Assembly: GCA_003254885.1 (NCBI GenBank)
Contig: QANT01002039.1
Coordinates: forward strand, 55,851-119,850
DNA: 64,000 bases
Direction: 5' to 3'
Source of the DNA: Purshia tridentata
Taxonomy: Eukaryota > Streptophyta > Magnoliopsida > Rosales > Rosaceae
Shown here: positions 1 to 11,198 of the stretch, one piece after another
How positions within the stretch are numbered: position 1 is the stretch's first letter
Layout of the letters: each line of letters begins with the position of its first letter
Notes under the pieces: generated by a model
What the model saw: only the letters and a program-made list of their open reading frames with translations
Databases searched by the model: none
Told to the model about the DNA's origin: nothing
Made by a program: the position numbers and the translations under genes

Positions 1-238
1 TTTTAGCATGTTTATAGTAAATATTTTATACATATTTTGATTTTATATGTTTATTCTAACATATCTTGGAAAGGTATTTAGGAATTAAGAAAAGTTTGGA
101 AATTTTCCAAAGAGCTTTATTCCGATCTGATCCACTCAAAAATCAGCCCTACATACCTTTGAACCGTATTCAACAATGCCCCATCTAGAACTGAATGTTT
201 TTACTCTGCATAGAATGGAACTAAAATTATAAACTTAC

Positions 239-3200
239 TCTTATCGATAAAGCAGTGAAATGACCAAGATCTGCAAACATAGCCTCAGTACCTGATAAGA
301 TATGGAGATGCCTAGTAATTAGGTGTTTTTTTTTTTTTTGTGATAAGAACCTAGTAGTTAGCTTATCTAAGATAGCAGCATGCAAGAGTGAATCTGAAAA
401 TTTGAGGTTTCAATAATATCTAGTTTCTAAGAAGCTAAGATACAATTCCAACTAAAGAGGTTTCATAAAGATAGTTGCACCAATATAACAACAATATATT
501 ATGCATATCTAACAATTTTCCAACCATTCTCAGATTCAGCATACCAGTTATGGAGAGAAGAATCCCACCAAGAGAAATCCAACCATCTTTACCAGTCTCA
601 CTGAAAAACTTGACAATGTAATGCGGGGACAATGCACGAACAATAGTCGGGTTCCAATGTATTGTGTTGTACAGCCCAATGGAAAATATTGATACCAACC
701 AGATTATAACAATAGGTGCAAACAAAAATGCTACCCTGTGGGTGCCACAATGCTGCAGAGCAAACAGGCCAACCAATATGACACAGGCAAGCAAGAGGAG
801 TTCACCTACAAAAAATAAATAGCATGTTAAAAAACAAAGCCAATATAAGATGAACTGAGAACTATACAAGTATTAAAAGGCATCTTGAATTTAAAAACAA
901 CAGAAAAGGCAACAGGTGATAAAGATAAATTATCTACCATTAGTTAAAGATAAATTATTTACCATTAGTTAATTTCTTCTCTGTAACTTGTAGCCCTGAT
1001 ACTGAAGATAAAACTGCAAGTGAAAAGAAATGCCCAAAGATTTAACTTCATAATCCATGCAAGTGTGAGTAAATGAAAACAGGGAAAAAAAAATCAATAA
1101 CATTGGCTTGTCTGGACAAGATGTCTCCATAACGTAGGGCTATTATCAGCATATGAGCAAGTGAAAAACAGGTACCATATCCAGAAACAACTGAAAGAAT
1201 ATATTGTATTATGAAGTGGCTCTATTAAATGAAAGGCTGAATATGTTCACTAGTGTATTGTATGCAGCAGTACATGTAAGCATTTTCCTTGTGTTTATAG
1301 TGGGTCTTGTGTACAAAACAATTGACTTAGTATCATTCCACTTTTACCAGATGTCACTGAATGGGACAAGACAACTTATTAACAAATGTTAACATTAAGG
1401 GTTTTTTCTTTTTATTGTCTGTCCCAGGTTTCCGTAAATGTAACTAACATTACATAAATGCATAGGTTCCTCTATTCACATCAAACAATTACTGGACATG
1501 AAAACGACATTGAGAAACTTTGGCTAATCTCAGTTTGACAGCACCAACCTACTAACTTACCTGAAATTGCAGGAGTGAGCACACCATCTCCTATGACCAT
1601 GCAAGCACCTAATAAAACCACAACTAGTAGGGCTGTCCGCAGCCTTTTATGCTTCTCCAAAAATCTTTTTAATGGAGAAGAGCCTACAACATGTGATGAG
1701 GGACCATATTTGTAGGCTGAGAGCTCCTCATCAGCTGCTTGTTGGTTGGGAAGTAAACTAAACTTTGCATGGCGGCAAAGCAGCGAGTAAAGAGAAAATG
1801 TCCCACCTGATATCAATTAGATATAATATATATGACCCAATGGAGACTAAATAAAAAGTAGTCAAGGTACTAAATAAAAAGTAGACAAGGTTATATTAAA
1901 ACTTCAAGTCTCACCACACCTTCACCATTATCATCAGCACTCAAAAGGATAAAGACGTACTTAAGCAGGGGTATCAGTGTAAGCGTCCAGAAAATTAAGG
2001 AAAATGCACCAAATATCACTTCCTCATTTGGATCGTTCTGCAACTTCCCTACAAATGTGCTAGTATAAACATAGAGAGGAGAAGTACTCAGGTCCCCATA
2101 AACCACACCAAGGCTTTGGTATGCAAGTAATAGATTTCTGGAGAGATTTGCCCATGAAAACTGCAAAGCAACAAGAGGTTAATTAGTTACACTAGCTGGT
2201 ATTTAATGAATCACATTCCAGCCCAGGACAGAGGAGAAGAGAATCCATATATGAGATGATTATAAGCCTAAATCCTTATGTGAAGAACACATAGTTGATA
2301 CCAAAGTGATTGACTGAGAAGAATTCAATTATGTTTCCACCTGGTCAATAATCATTTGATCATACACTTGGGAGTTGGGAATAGCTATCCACTGATGACA
2401 GTGGTTCCATGAACAAGAAGGCCTGTGTTGGTCTGGTTTACAACTGAGCCTATTGTTGTGTTTGGCTCGTTGAAGTCCTAATTGGTTTTAGGATTCCTAA
2501 TCAGTTTAGGAAACTAGAGAAAAGTATGCACTAGTATTTCCCAGTAGCTTTAGGAAAATAGTTCTCATTAGTATTTCCTACTTGATTTAAGGTTAGATTT
2601 AGGGAATAAAGTTCCTTTCCCTATTATAAAAGGTTTAGGCTTTCCTAATAAGTCAAAGAATGTAAGCTAAACCCTCTAGTCCATAAATAGGGCTTGGCAG
2701 GTATAAAATTTTAGAAGAGAAGAGTTTCTCAAGTCTTCATAAGTTCTGAAAAAAAGCAGAAACTCAAGAGTGATAAATAGAGAGAGAAGGAGCTGCGGGT
2801 AGAGGGCTGGTTTTAGGGTTTCAATAAGCTCTTGTAATCGATTTCTAATCTTCATAGTGCAGCTGTGATTCTCCAAGGATCACATGGGGATGTAGGCAAA
2901 GTTAGCCGAACCTCGAGAACAAATGTTGGTCTTCTTTGTGTGTTTTACTTTTGCTACTATTGCTTTTGTGTTGTTTGCTAAACTGTCTAATCCTCGATAC
3001 ATCAAAGAAAAGATCACAGGGTTGTTAATTCACTACACCTATACGCTTCATATACTTTCATATTTTTTAAAGCTAAGCCCGGAAAGAAACACCAGTATAG
3101 GTGCTAGTAGCTAGTACAAACATACGAAGAACTCCTACTCAGGATGAAAAATCCTGGGGAATTAAAAATCTATATCAAGATCAAATTAAAATAAGATTAG

Positions 3201-3731
3201 ATTATATATAGTTCTAAGAATATAACATCATCAGAGAAATAAATAATAATAAGAGTAATTAATAAGAGGCCACGAAACACAACAAGTTGACCAAACGAAA
3301 AGAATCTTTTACCAAATATACTGAAGAATTGAAACTTGAAATTGAAGGAAGAGGATGTGAATATAGGCAAAAGCTATGCAAGGAATAGTGAGAAATCCTA
3401 AGATCTCGGAATCACTACTAGTTACAGAGGAGGAGGAGGAGGAGGAGGAGAAGCAGAAAAAAGACGGATTCCGTGCAAAGCATAAAAGGATGCTACGGAT
3501 CGACCAGAGTTACCTCAAACTCAAAGAGTGGACGAAGAAGAAGATAACTGAGATTTTGGCAATAAATGAAATAATAATGAGGGCATATGTGGATGCAAAC
3601 TAAGTAGCAGAGCAGAGATATGCAAATTCAATATGTAAAGTATAAGAATCAATAAAAGAGAGCAATGAATTTAGAGATTGAACCTGAGAAGGGTTGCGGG
3701 GAGGCATCGAAAGTCCAGACTCTGGCTCCAT
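239..3731 (-). CDS. KUP/HAK/KT potassium transporter, 5' part (gene runs off left edge)
   Basis: Probable K+ transporter of the plasma or vacuolar membrane. Six coding exons were read, in transcript order: 3684-3731, 1920-2160, 1561-1806, 963-1013, 545-805 and 239-291. Phases match and together they give 300 codons. The start is the ATG at 3731, giving a short hydrophilic N-terminus ending RNPSQ before the first membrane region. Visible family hallmarks are [14 protein letters not shown], the [17 protein letters not shown] stretch, [25 protein letters not shown] and [14 protein letters not shown] full KUP protein has roughly 750-850 residues and about 12 membrane spans, so more than half is missing beyond position 1; positions 1-236 are intron. 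From memory the N-terminus resembles Arabidopsis KUP4/TRH1 more than other KUPs, but the subfamily is not certain. Intron 1 (1.5 kb) holds an LTR-like insertion, and the donor after exon 4 lies in a tandem duplication. Confidence 0.93.
921..970. repeat. 25-bp tandem duplication spanning a splice donor
   Basis: Positions 921-945 and 946-970 are two copies of a 25-bp unit with a single mismatch (c934 versus t959). The unit contains the donor of intron 4 of the potassium transporter. Each copy therefore carries an AATG|GT donor on the minus strand, and the right-hand copy (exon ending at 963) gives the correct frame. Confidence 0.9.
2454..3045 (+). mobile_element. Copia-type LTR-like sequence (possible solo LTR) in intron 1 of the K+ transporter
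   Basis: The stretch begins with TGTTG and has a TATA-like box (tattataaaagg near 2621). It also has the GC-richer block ggatgtaggcaaagt..ccgaacctcg near 2890-2915, which I associate with the R/U5 part of plant Copia LTRs. No polyprotein coding flanks it and no clear 5-bp target duplication was found. The right border is a guess. It could instead be an unrelated intronic insertion. Confidence 0.4.
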
Positions 3732-3784
3732 TGGCTATCTTACCTTCAACCTTCGATCCTTGAATATTTCAACTGAGCGAGAAA

Positions 3785-3821
3785 CTCTCTCTCTCTCCCT
3801 CCCTCCCTCCCTCCCTCCCTC
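3785..3821. repeat. (CT)n/(CCCT)n pyrimidine tract upstream of K+ transporter start
   Basis: A run of CT dinucleotides passes into CCCT/CCTC units. On the minus strand it is a GA/GGGA tract about 55 bases before the transporter ATG, so it probably lies in the 5' leader or proximal promoter. Confidence 0.85.
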
Positions 3822-5844
3822 AAGGCTCAAGGCTGAAGGTAGACCTCAACTCTGTCTCTGTCTGTGTGTCTGTGAGTATGTGTCTCTTCAAAAATAAAAA
3901 ATTATTAGTTGTTTTAAAAAAACATAAAAAACTATTTATTTTGTAATAATAGGAGATGATAAGAAATAAGGGAGAAAAAATTTAAGCAGGCATAATTTTC
4001 CTAGAAGAGAATAGAAGAGGTGAGAGTTGCTTGCATTGCAGTTTGAGTTGCAGTTGCGGCCCGAATCACTCTCATCCAAATCCTATCAATTATAAGTATA
4101 AAGCTTAAATTTGGGTAAAATACCAAATTCATTCGCATTTCGCATTTCGCATTTCGCATTTGGTAATTTCCAATTTGGCAATCCTTATTTTAGGATATGA
4201 GGTGACTAAGATGAAGTGATGATGTGGTCTCATTTGACAATTTCCCTCCATTCTGTGTGCGCCACCTGTTAATTACTAGGCACTCTAGTCTAGTCTATTT
4301 GCACACGCGATTGATGCTGATGCGCGTCTCACTCTTTCTTTTCACGAATCCAGCCACATTCCATTCCCTCCTCCCAGCAAGGCAGCAACCAACTGACTCC
4401 AAGCAAATAATACCATCGGAAAGTGGGAGTGGGAGTGGGACTGTGGAACTGTATTTAGTCAAATTTATAATTGATGATTTATAAGATACCTAACTAGTCA
4501 CAAGGGAAATTTCGATGTATGAATGGAGTCTGCTTGCTTTTATATAACTGAGATGAGAATCCACGTGGATAATGGATTGATGTGTGTTTAGTCTTGACAA
4601 AAATATAAAGTTAGCTTAGTATTTAGTAATAATTGACCAACACGTTTTGTACGCGGAAATTGGAAAGCTGGTGGCTGAGAGCCTGAGAAGATGAAGAAGA
4701 AGAAGATTAGTACGTGGCTTCCAGACACATTGTAGGAGCGTGGATATTCATCTAACGTTCGCACTTGACGCGTAGACAATTCCAGGAAGCAGACAAATTG
4801 TATCGTTTTTTTTTGTTTCAACTTTGATTTGGTTAATACATGGATTGAATCCCTTCCCCTTTCCTTTCCTTGTAATAAATAAATAAATCATTAGTTTCAT
4901 GCTTATCTCAGCAACTACTGCACTGCCAACGTGTCAGTTAAGACAAAATGGCGGAGAGATTGTTCGATGGGGCAGCGGTGTTTTGGTTCTTTTTTAGAAA
5001 GGAAGTGATGTGCTGACGTGTCCTGAGCTAAAGTGATGGGCTCAATCTCATCTCTAAAATTGTAACTACTATCTAGAATTCGAATTTCGATCATAATTGA
5101 TCTCCTCCGATATGATTCTCCCCTACTGATTTCATTTTACTGCTATATGAAATGCAATTTGGAAATTTTTTAAATACCGACATTGTACATGATACATCAT
5201 CAGTAACAAATTCAGAATTTTTAATCTGGAAAGTCATCGTGTAAGTGACTGGCGAACGAGTGACAGGTGGTCGGCGGGGGGACTGCTGGACTTTGGGTAT
5301 TTGATTTCAAAACTGGAGTATTTGATTGAAAACATTAGACTATTTAATTTTGAAGAAATACATAGACGAATAAAATATTTTTAATAAATATTTGAAATAA
5401 TTATCATTTAATTAAATAAGTAAATAGTTTTTTATTTAACTAATTTTTTGTAAAGATAATTATTCGAAACTTAAAATATAGATTGTTGAAGAAAAATTTG
5501 ATAATAAATTATTATATTAATAATTTATATTTGTTACTCAGCATAATCTCACTCTACTCATTTAGTGAATAGAGTTTTATTATTTAGGATACGACTCATT
5601 AAAGATGAAGTACATCTCTTAATTACAATATCTTGATACAAGGTACAAGAGAAGACCTTTTGATTCCAATTACGACGACACTGAAATCATTTATTGAGGT
5701 GTGTGAGTATTTGGATTTGGGATTCCCAATGAGTGAATGACTCATTGGAAAATTGAGATTTAATTGGGTAATCTGTTTGGTGAATTTAGTTGGGTTGAAC
5801 CAGGGATTCGATTTGGGCTGCGGTTGTATCTAGATTTGGTTCTA
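3822..5844. other. Intergenic, no gene seen
   Basis: AT-rich sequence between the K+ transporter promoter and a repeat block. Only short, low-quality reading frames occur. Apart from the CGCATTT microrepeat listed separately, nothing recognisable was found. Confidence 0.6.
4134..4161. repeat. Four perfect copies of CGCATTT
   Basis: Four head-to-tail 7-bp units CGCATTT lie at 4134-4140, 4141-4147, 4148-4154 and 4155-4161. No regulatory role can be shown. Confidence 0.92.
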
Positions 5845-6110
5845 GATTGCTTACGTACCCATTGCGGGATCAAACCACACGTAGTTTCAAGTTTTTGGGA
5901 ATTAAATAGGTGAATGACCTATTTAAATGATTTTAGTAATTTGGGTAGGGCTATAGAACTCTTGGATTTGATTTGAGAAATTAATTCGGAACTTTAGGTA
6001 TAGAATTAATTTCTAAGAAATTTGAATGGATTTGATTTGGTTACGGTCGCACATAAATTTAAGTATAGGTTGCCTACATACCCTTGACGGGATCAAACCG
6101 AATGTAGTTC
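5845..6110. repeat. Pair of 43-bp direct repeats (retroelement-like motif)
   Basis: Positions 5845-5887 and 6068-6110 share the pattern TTGC.TAC.TACCC..GCGGGATCAAACC...GTAGTT and lie 223 bp apart. The surrounding bases also show patchy similarity, so this may be an old duplication. From memory, motifs of this shape recur in plant LTR-retroelement sequence; I cannot assign a family. Confidence 0.6.
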
Positions 6111-6288
6111 ATTAGGAATTTGAATTTGGTTGGCTTTATGCCATTTTGGAGTTGAATTTAGAATTGGATTTGAGAGACTTGGTTTTGCACCAATTGGAAG
6201 AATGGTTTTGTATTATTAAGAAAATGAACTAGGAATTGAGATTTAGAATTTGGAATTTGGAATGTGGAATTTGGATTTAAGAGAATGC

Positions 6289-6600
6289 GCCCATTAATAT
6301 ATTTGTATCATTTATTTGTTAAATGACACATTTATTTTGTATAATGGGCAAACATGAATTTAAATATGTACCCACTAAATATTTCGTATCAATTATTTAT
6401 TAATTGATACACTTTATATTTTTTTAATGGGCAAACATAAATTTGGTTTTGTGCCCACTAAATATTTCGTATCAATTATTTGTTAATTGACACATTTCAT
6501 ATTTTAATGAGCAAATCTGAATTTAACTATGTGTCCACTATTTGTTTTGTGTCAATTATTAATTAATTGACACTTTTTTTATTATTTATAATGGGCATGT
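6289..6600. repeat. Tandem array of about 82-bp units, each with a palindromic core
   Basis: Four diverged units start near 6289, 6370, 6453 and 6533; the last is shorter. Each opens with a (g)cccac/att box, has a central inverted repeat and closes near an aatgggc box, which is the reverse complement of the opening box. In unit 2 the core is a perfect hairpin: GTATCAATTA (6386-6395), 5-base loop, TAATTGATAC (6401-6410). The nested inversions suggest a subterminal array of a transposon or a satellite seed. Confidence 0.8.
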
Positions 6601-7262
6601 TAATTTGCCGAGGCAAGCTTAATTAATTTGTGAACTTGCACTCTTAATTGCAAATTGCAATCAAAATAGAAACTGGAATTTATTTTCTTGTGGGCCTAGT
6701 TGGTGAGACTTTGGTCCTTTGAGCACGCAAGCCAGGAAGCAAGCTTAGCAAGCCCCGCAAGATGAATTTCTCCATTAGCCTTTCCTCCCTATTCCTCATT
6801 AAAGTTTTAAAACAAGTGGCAGCTTCAACTTTATTGCTACAACTTATACTAAGGCCTTGGAATGATATTTTTTGCTCTCCGACCACAGTTCAATAGTTTG
6901 ATGGAGTTGGACAACAACTTAAATACCACAAGGCAACTAGGCTTTGTGCCATTTCTCAGAGTGCGGCAAACATTAGGAGGTTGTATTTCATGGCTTTTTG
7001 CCACTTGTTCCCCCTTATTTTTTTTTTTTATAACTTTGATTGATGCCCAAGAGCAATAATTTTGAATGGATTTGTAATGAATCCAGGTTGCTGCCCATAA
7101 GCATCAATGAGAGGATTCATATAAAATCCAAATGTTGTTCTCGGACAACCAATTTAGAAATGCAATGCTCACGGGCCTTGCATTATGTCTAATTGTTTTC
7201 TTTGTTGGCTCAGAAAAGAGAATTTTGTTGTTGCTGAATAATTTGTTGGGAGGTTAGGATTA
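6601..7262. other. Intergenic, no gene seen
   Basis: Unique-looking AT-rich sequence. Two overlapping small open frames on opposite strands near 6680-7059 show no recognisable motif and no splice-supported extension. Confidence 0.5.
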
Positions 7263-7432
7263 ATTAGAACCCCATATCAAGGAGAACATGATTTTTATAA
7301 GGAGTTCATATCATAACTCCCCTATTTGAGGAGAACAACTTTGTGGCGAGTTCAGATCAAAACTCCTTCATTTGAAGAGATCAACTTTGGTGGGGAGTTC
7401 AGATCAGAACTCCCCTATTTGAAGAGAACACC
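7263..7432. repeat. 46-47-bp tandem repeat, about 3.5 copies
   Basis: Units start at 7302, 7348 and 7395, each reading gagttcatatca/gatca..aactcc followed by ..atttgaggagaacaac; a partial, more diverged copy precedes them from about 7263. The units are contiguous without unique spacers. Confidence 0.8.
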
Positions 7433-7973
7433 TTGTCACAAGCTCTACCTTCAACTTGAACAGCAGCAATGGCTTTTTCTGTAGAAATTTTCTTTTTTCT
7501 CTATTCTCCACTTCTTCAACCTTTTGCTCTCTTCTTTTTCCTCTCTCTTTGGAACCCTCTCCTTTCCTCTGCAGCCTTTCGGTGTTTATTTCCCTCTTAC
7601 TCTTTTGAACCTCTCATGCTCTATTTATAGAGACCACCAGAAGTTTAAGAAGATGAGGATGTGATCACCCAAAATTTAAATTCAAATAGTAATCACACTT
7701 AGAAATAAAATATTCTAATAAGATTTCTTCTATCTTTATCACTTATCTCATCCATTTAGGAGTTTAATTTCATTTGAACACTCTAATGTGTGACTGTGTT
7801 TTTATCTTCTTTTTTTGAATTTTTACGGTTCAACATAGACAATTCTAATTATCAAATAAAATATAAATTGGACTCTATAAGAAATCTCTTATTTATTCTT
7901 AAATATAAAATCACGCACATGAAGGGACATGTATATACACACACATATATGTATATATATATATACATATACA
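7433..7973. other. Intergenic, AT-rich with TA/CA simple repeat
   Basis: Pyrimidine-rich then AT-rich DNA ending in a (TA)n/(CA)n simple repeat at about 7930-7970 that abuts the left end of the hAT-like element. No gene recognised. Confidence 0.5.
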
Positions 7974-8793
7974 CAGAAGCGGATCTACCATGGGGTCAAT
8001 GGGGTCAATTGATCCTATGAACCCAAAAATCTTAGGCTTGATGAAAGGGGTTGACCCCAGGAATCCATGGATGGTGAAAGAGTTGTAGGGGCAAGTTTGC
8101 AACAATGGTGTTTGTTAAAATGTCTGAAAGAGGAGAGAAGACAACCTAGAGGAAGAGAATCTCAATTATGACATGCTAGCAGAAATTGGAAACTATGTCC
8201 ACAGGATTGGACGAACAGGAAGGTGTGGCAAGATTGGAATAGTAACAGCATTTATAAACAATTGAAGCACCTTTTTCAAGAGGCAAAACAAAGGATTCCA
8301 CCTGTGTTGGCTTAATAATCCAATGAAAGATGTGGATGCAATTACTAATGTAAGCGGGGTTAAGGGTTGTGCTTATTGTGATGGGCTTAGAGCCTTGGTC
8401 ATCGTAACCGCGACTGTCCCAAACTAGAGCATCAGAAATTCATGGCAATTGCCAGCTCTAGAAGGGATTATTTTGGATCTGGCGGTCATAGAGGGGAAAT
8501 ATTATGTTTTTGATATATATCTCTTATGCTCTATAAGTTGAAAAAATGAAAATTGAATTTTGTACTCTTTTGTTTCTAGTGACCAGTAAAACCAAATCTT
8601 AACTTGATATTCATATGCAACTGGGCCTTTTTAAAAAAAAAAAAAAATCAATTTGCCAAAACAATTTCGTTTTGGCAAGTTCATTATTGTGTCTCTCTCT
8701 TCTTTAACACTCATATTTAATAAATTCCTCAATGGAAGGACTTGTGAGCTTTTTAATCTTGCTCCCATGCTTATATTTTTAGATCCGCTACTG
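7974..8793. mobile_element. Non-autonomous hAT-like element carrying a helicase gene fragment
   Basis: The element begins CAGAAGCGGATCTA (7974) and ends TAGATCCGCTACTG (8793); these are inverted repeats of each other with one mismatch. The CAG-starting, GCGGATCTA-type ends fit plant hAT elements. Flanking octamers (catataca and tatatata) match at 6 of 8 positions but lie in TA-rich DNA, so a target duplication is only suggestive. No transposase coding is visible inside. It contains the RH35-like pseudogene fragment annotated separately. Confidence 0.6.
8164..8503 (+). pseudogene. 3' fragment of DEAD-box RNA helicase 35 (DDX41/abstrakt type), frameshifted
   Basis: Translating in pieces recovers the C-terminal end of RH35/DDX41-type helicases. 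It starts with [18 protein letters not shown] (helicase motif VI, 8164-8220). [17 protein letters not shown] follows at 8262-8312, then a CCHC zinc knuckle GCAYC..L.GHR.RDCPKLE at 8363-8430, and the terminal SRRDYFGSGGHRGEI near 8456-8500. The frame is broken by a deletion between the first two blocks, about 4 missing bases after PPVLA near 8313, and an 8-base insertion (agagcctt) near 8388-8395 inside the zinc knuckle. It cannot make a helicase. It lies wholly inside the hAT-like element, so capture by the transposon is the simplest reading. The match is from memory of the family's conserved C-terminus. Confidence 0.85.
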
Positions 8794-9188
8794 TATATAT
8801 ATATATATATATATTTTAGAATTAATGTGGAATTAATGTGGACTATATACTAGGGGTATTGAAATTAATGTGGCATGCATCCATACAATTTGGAGGAGAT
8901 TAAATATACGTTGAAACTTTCTACCGTTGCATAACTTACATATATTTAATTTACGTACATCAAGTTTGCATCGATCGTTCTAGCTAAGAAGATTTTAAAA
9001 GTTGCACTTTAGTTAAAAATGATGAAATGGACAAATTAAGTAGTTTCACCAATATTTAATTAAACATTTTTGTAGTGGCAGACGTATTGATCCATCGAGA
9101 AATTGTAAACCAGTGTACCAGTACGCAGTGAGTAGTAGCATAAATTAATATAGATATGGTAGCAAGCTGCAGGATATGGATGGCCGGA
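8794..9188. other. Intergenic, probable 3' flank of Nudix gene
   Basis: Begins with a short (TA)n tract, then AT-rich sequence that likely includes the 3' untranslated region of the Nudix gene on the minus strand. No other feature seen. Confidence 0.5.
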
Positions 9189-11198
9189 TCATGTCAATGG
9201 CAACCTCTTGAGGGCGACATGCCATGACAATGAAGTGATCTGACCAATAACATCAACATGATGGTGTTGATTACCATCTGAAGATGTCTTTACGTAGCTG
9301 CAGCTGTTTGTCTTTGATGACATCATTTGACATTCAGCAGCTGATGCCACGCCCACAACATCATCATCATCATCACCAGTACTTCCTACCATCGGTTCAT
9401 TAGGTACATTATCATCATCATCATCCGGGGCTTTGATCACATCATCTTGATCATCTGCAGATCCCATCATCATCTGATCCTCATCATCCACTACTTTTCC
9501 AGTGCCCTCATCACCATCACCATCGCCATCATCATCATCATCATTATTATCATCAGAGATTGTCATAACTCTCACAAACTGCTCCAATGCTCTACACATC
9601 CATTCATAACGGCACACTCTAAATGCCTCCTTTGTGTTTAGCTACAATTAAAATCACATATGATCAGCATGCATCAGCTGCTAGTAACTATAACCTAGAA
9701 ATTAAGAAGCAGCTAGCTGTACGTACTATGCTACTTAATTATAATTACTATAAATTGAAATGTTTAATTAATTACTGAGAATACATATGGGCATGTATGT
9801 AGAAATAGCTAGTAGCTAACGTACGTACCCATTTCCTATCACGGTTTTGCTGCTCTGGCCAAGTCTCAAGCTCTTCGGTGACCTCTAAAGCAAACATGTA
9901 GCCTCTGCATCCTCCCTCCAGACTGCACACGTTCTCTCTACTTTTGCTTCTGAACTCCCAAACTCCCAGAGGAGTTTCCTAATTAATTCATTCATTCATT
10001 AAACAAATTAATATATAGAAATTAAACCCAGTTCGCTAGCTACCCTGCAAAATCAAAACGTACAAACAAACATATTAATGGAACATAACATACTCTAAGT
10101 GTTCCTTTCACCCCTGCTTCCTCCAAAGCTTCCCGGCAAGCAGCTTCTAAAACCGTCTCATCATCCTCCCATCCACCCTGATCGATTTACAGTTAACTTC
10201 AATTAATTAATGTCATAGCTAGATATATTAATTAATTAAATAAATATATAAATTAATGAAAGTACTTTTGGGAACACTCGGTCATCCCGGTCTGGTGAAG
10301 AAACCATAAGAACTTGTATCCTGTCTTCAATTCTATGATGATCACTATCTTCATCTTCTTCTTCTATAATTCGGTAAGGAATACATCTGTTGTATGTACA
10401 TGATAAATCAGTACATGCATATATGTAATTAAATAAATAAATATGACCATATATGCAACACTAGCTACTAGATCAGTATTCAGAAATCCCCACTTATTAA
10501 GTTGTGCCGTTTCCTAGGAAAGAAAGGTCAAGATAATATAATTATGGGATTGATTATTATGATAATAATTAATTTTGTGATTAAGAATTCTTTGTTCAAA
10601 ATGAGAGACAAATTATTTAAATAGATCACACAAATCCAAAAATTTTATGAATTAATTAAACTGAAGCCATCCCGCCAGGGATTATTTTGATGGATATAGT
10701 GTATCAAATGCAATTCAATGATAAATAATCTAATCTATAATATGATCATGACTCATGAGAAGGAGAAGAAGACAATAGATTAATTAATTACATCATAGAA
10801 GTTGGAGATGCTTCTCTTCCTGCTGCCCTGCACATGCAAAGTCAAGCATGCTATGCTATATGCTATAAGCTATATGCTAAACAACTGCATAAAACATATG
10901 CTAGTGGTTGGGACTTGGGTTTAATTAGGAAAGAGGAAGATACCTTTTATTGTATATGCATCATTAATTAATTAGTTTATTGCATAAAACTTACATTAAA
11001 GAGCCTGAAAGCAGATTTTCAATTTGAACCCAGTACTTCTAAAGATATATAAGTAAAGACACGCAACTGATATTAACTAAAAATAAAAGAAGGGAAGCAA
11101 TTAATGCATATATAATAATATAATTACCCAGAAACAAGGCGAAAATTGTTCTCATAACGTTGCCTATGTCGCCCTGTTCGTGCTTGCACAGATGACAT
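9189..11198 (-). CDS. Nudix hydrolase with Asp-rich C-terminal extension
   Basis: Predicted to hydrolyse a nucleoside diphosphate linked to another moiety (or diphosphoinositol phosphates). Five exons, all in phase: 11128-11198, 10266-10386, 10094-10177, 9829-9978 and 9189-9641, giving 292 residues. The N-terminus MSSVQARTGRHRQRYENNFR resembles plant NUDT12/16/18-type enzymes (from memory). The Nudix box GX5EX7REUXEEXGU is complete in exon 3 (residues 65-87; REALEEAGV ends it). A conserved WPEQ..R.RKW block and EAFRVCRYEWMCRAL follow. From about residue 165 the protein becomes an Asp/acidic low-complexity tail of about 100 residues encoded by a (GAT)n-like tract; relatives as I recall them are around 200 residues. 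The exact substrate and organelle targeting cannot be read; no clear transit peptide is seen. Confidence 0.92.

Noticed and set aside
7302-7432. CRISPR-like direct repeats
   Set aside because: The units are contiguous with no unique spacers, in an intron-rich plant genome; this is an ordinary tandem repeat.
8157-8503. Functional small zinc-knuckle gene
   Set aside because: The helicase similarity is interrupted by two deletions and an 8-base insertion, and no single frame spans motif VI and the zinc knuckle.
9447-9641. Ile-rich frame opposite the Nudix last exon
   Set aside because: It is the complement of the Asp-encoding GAT repeat; the Nudix exon explains the sequence.
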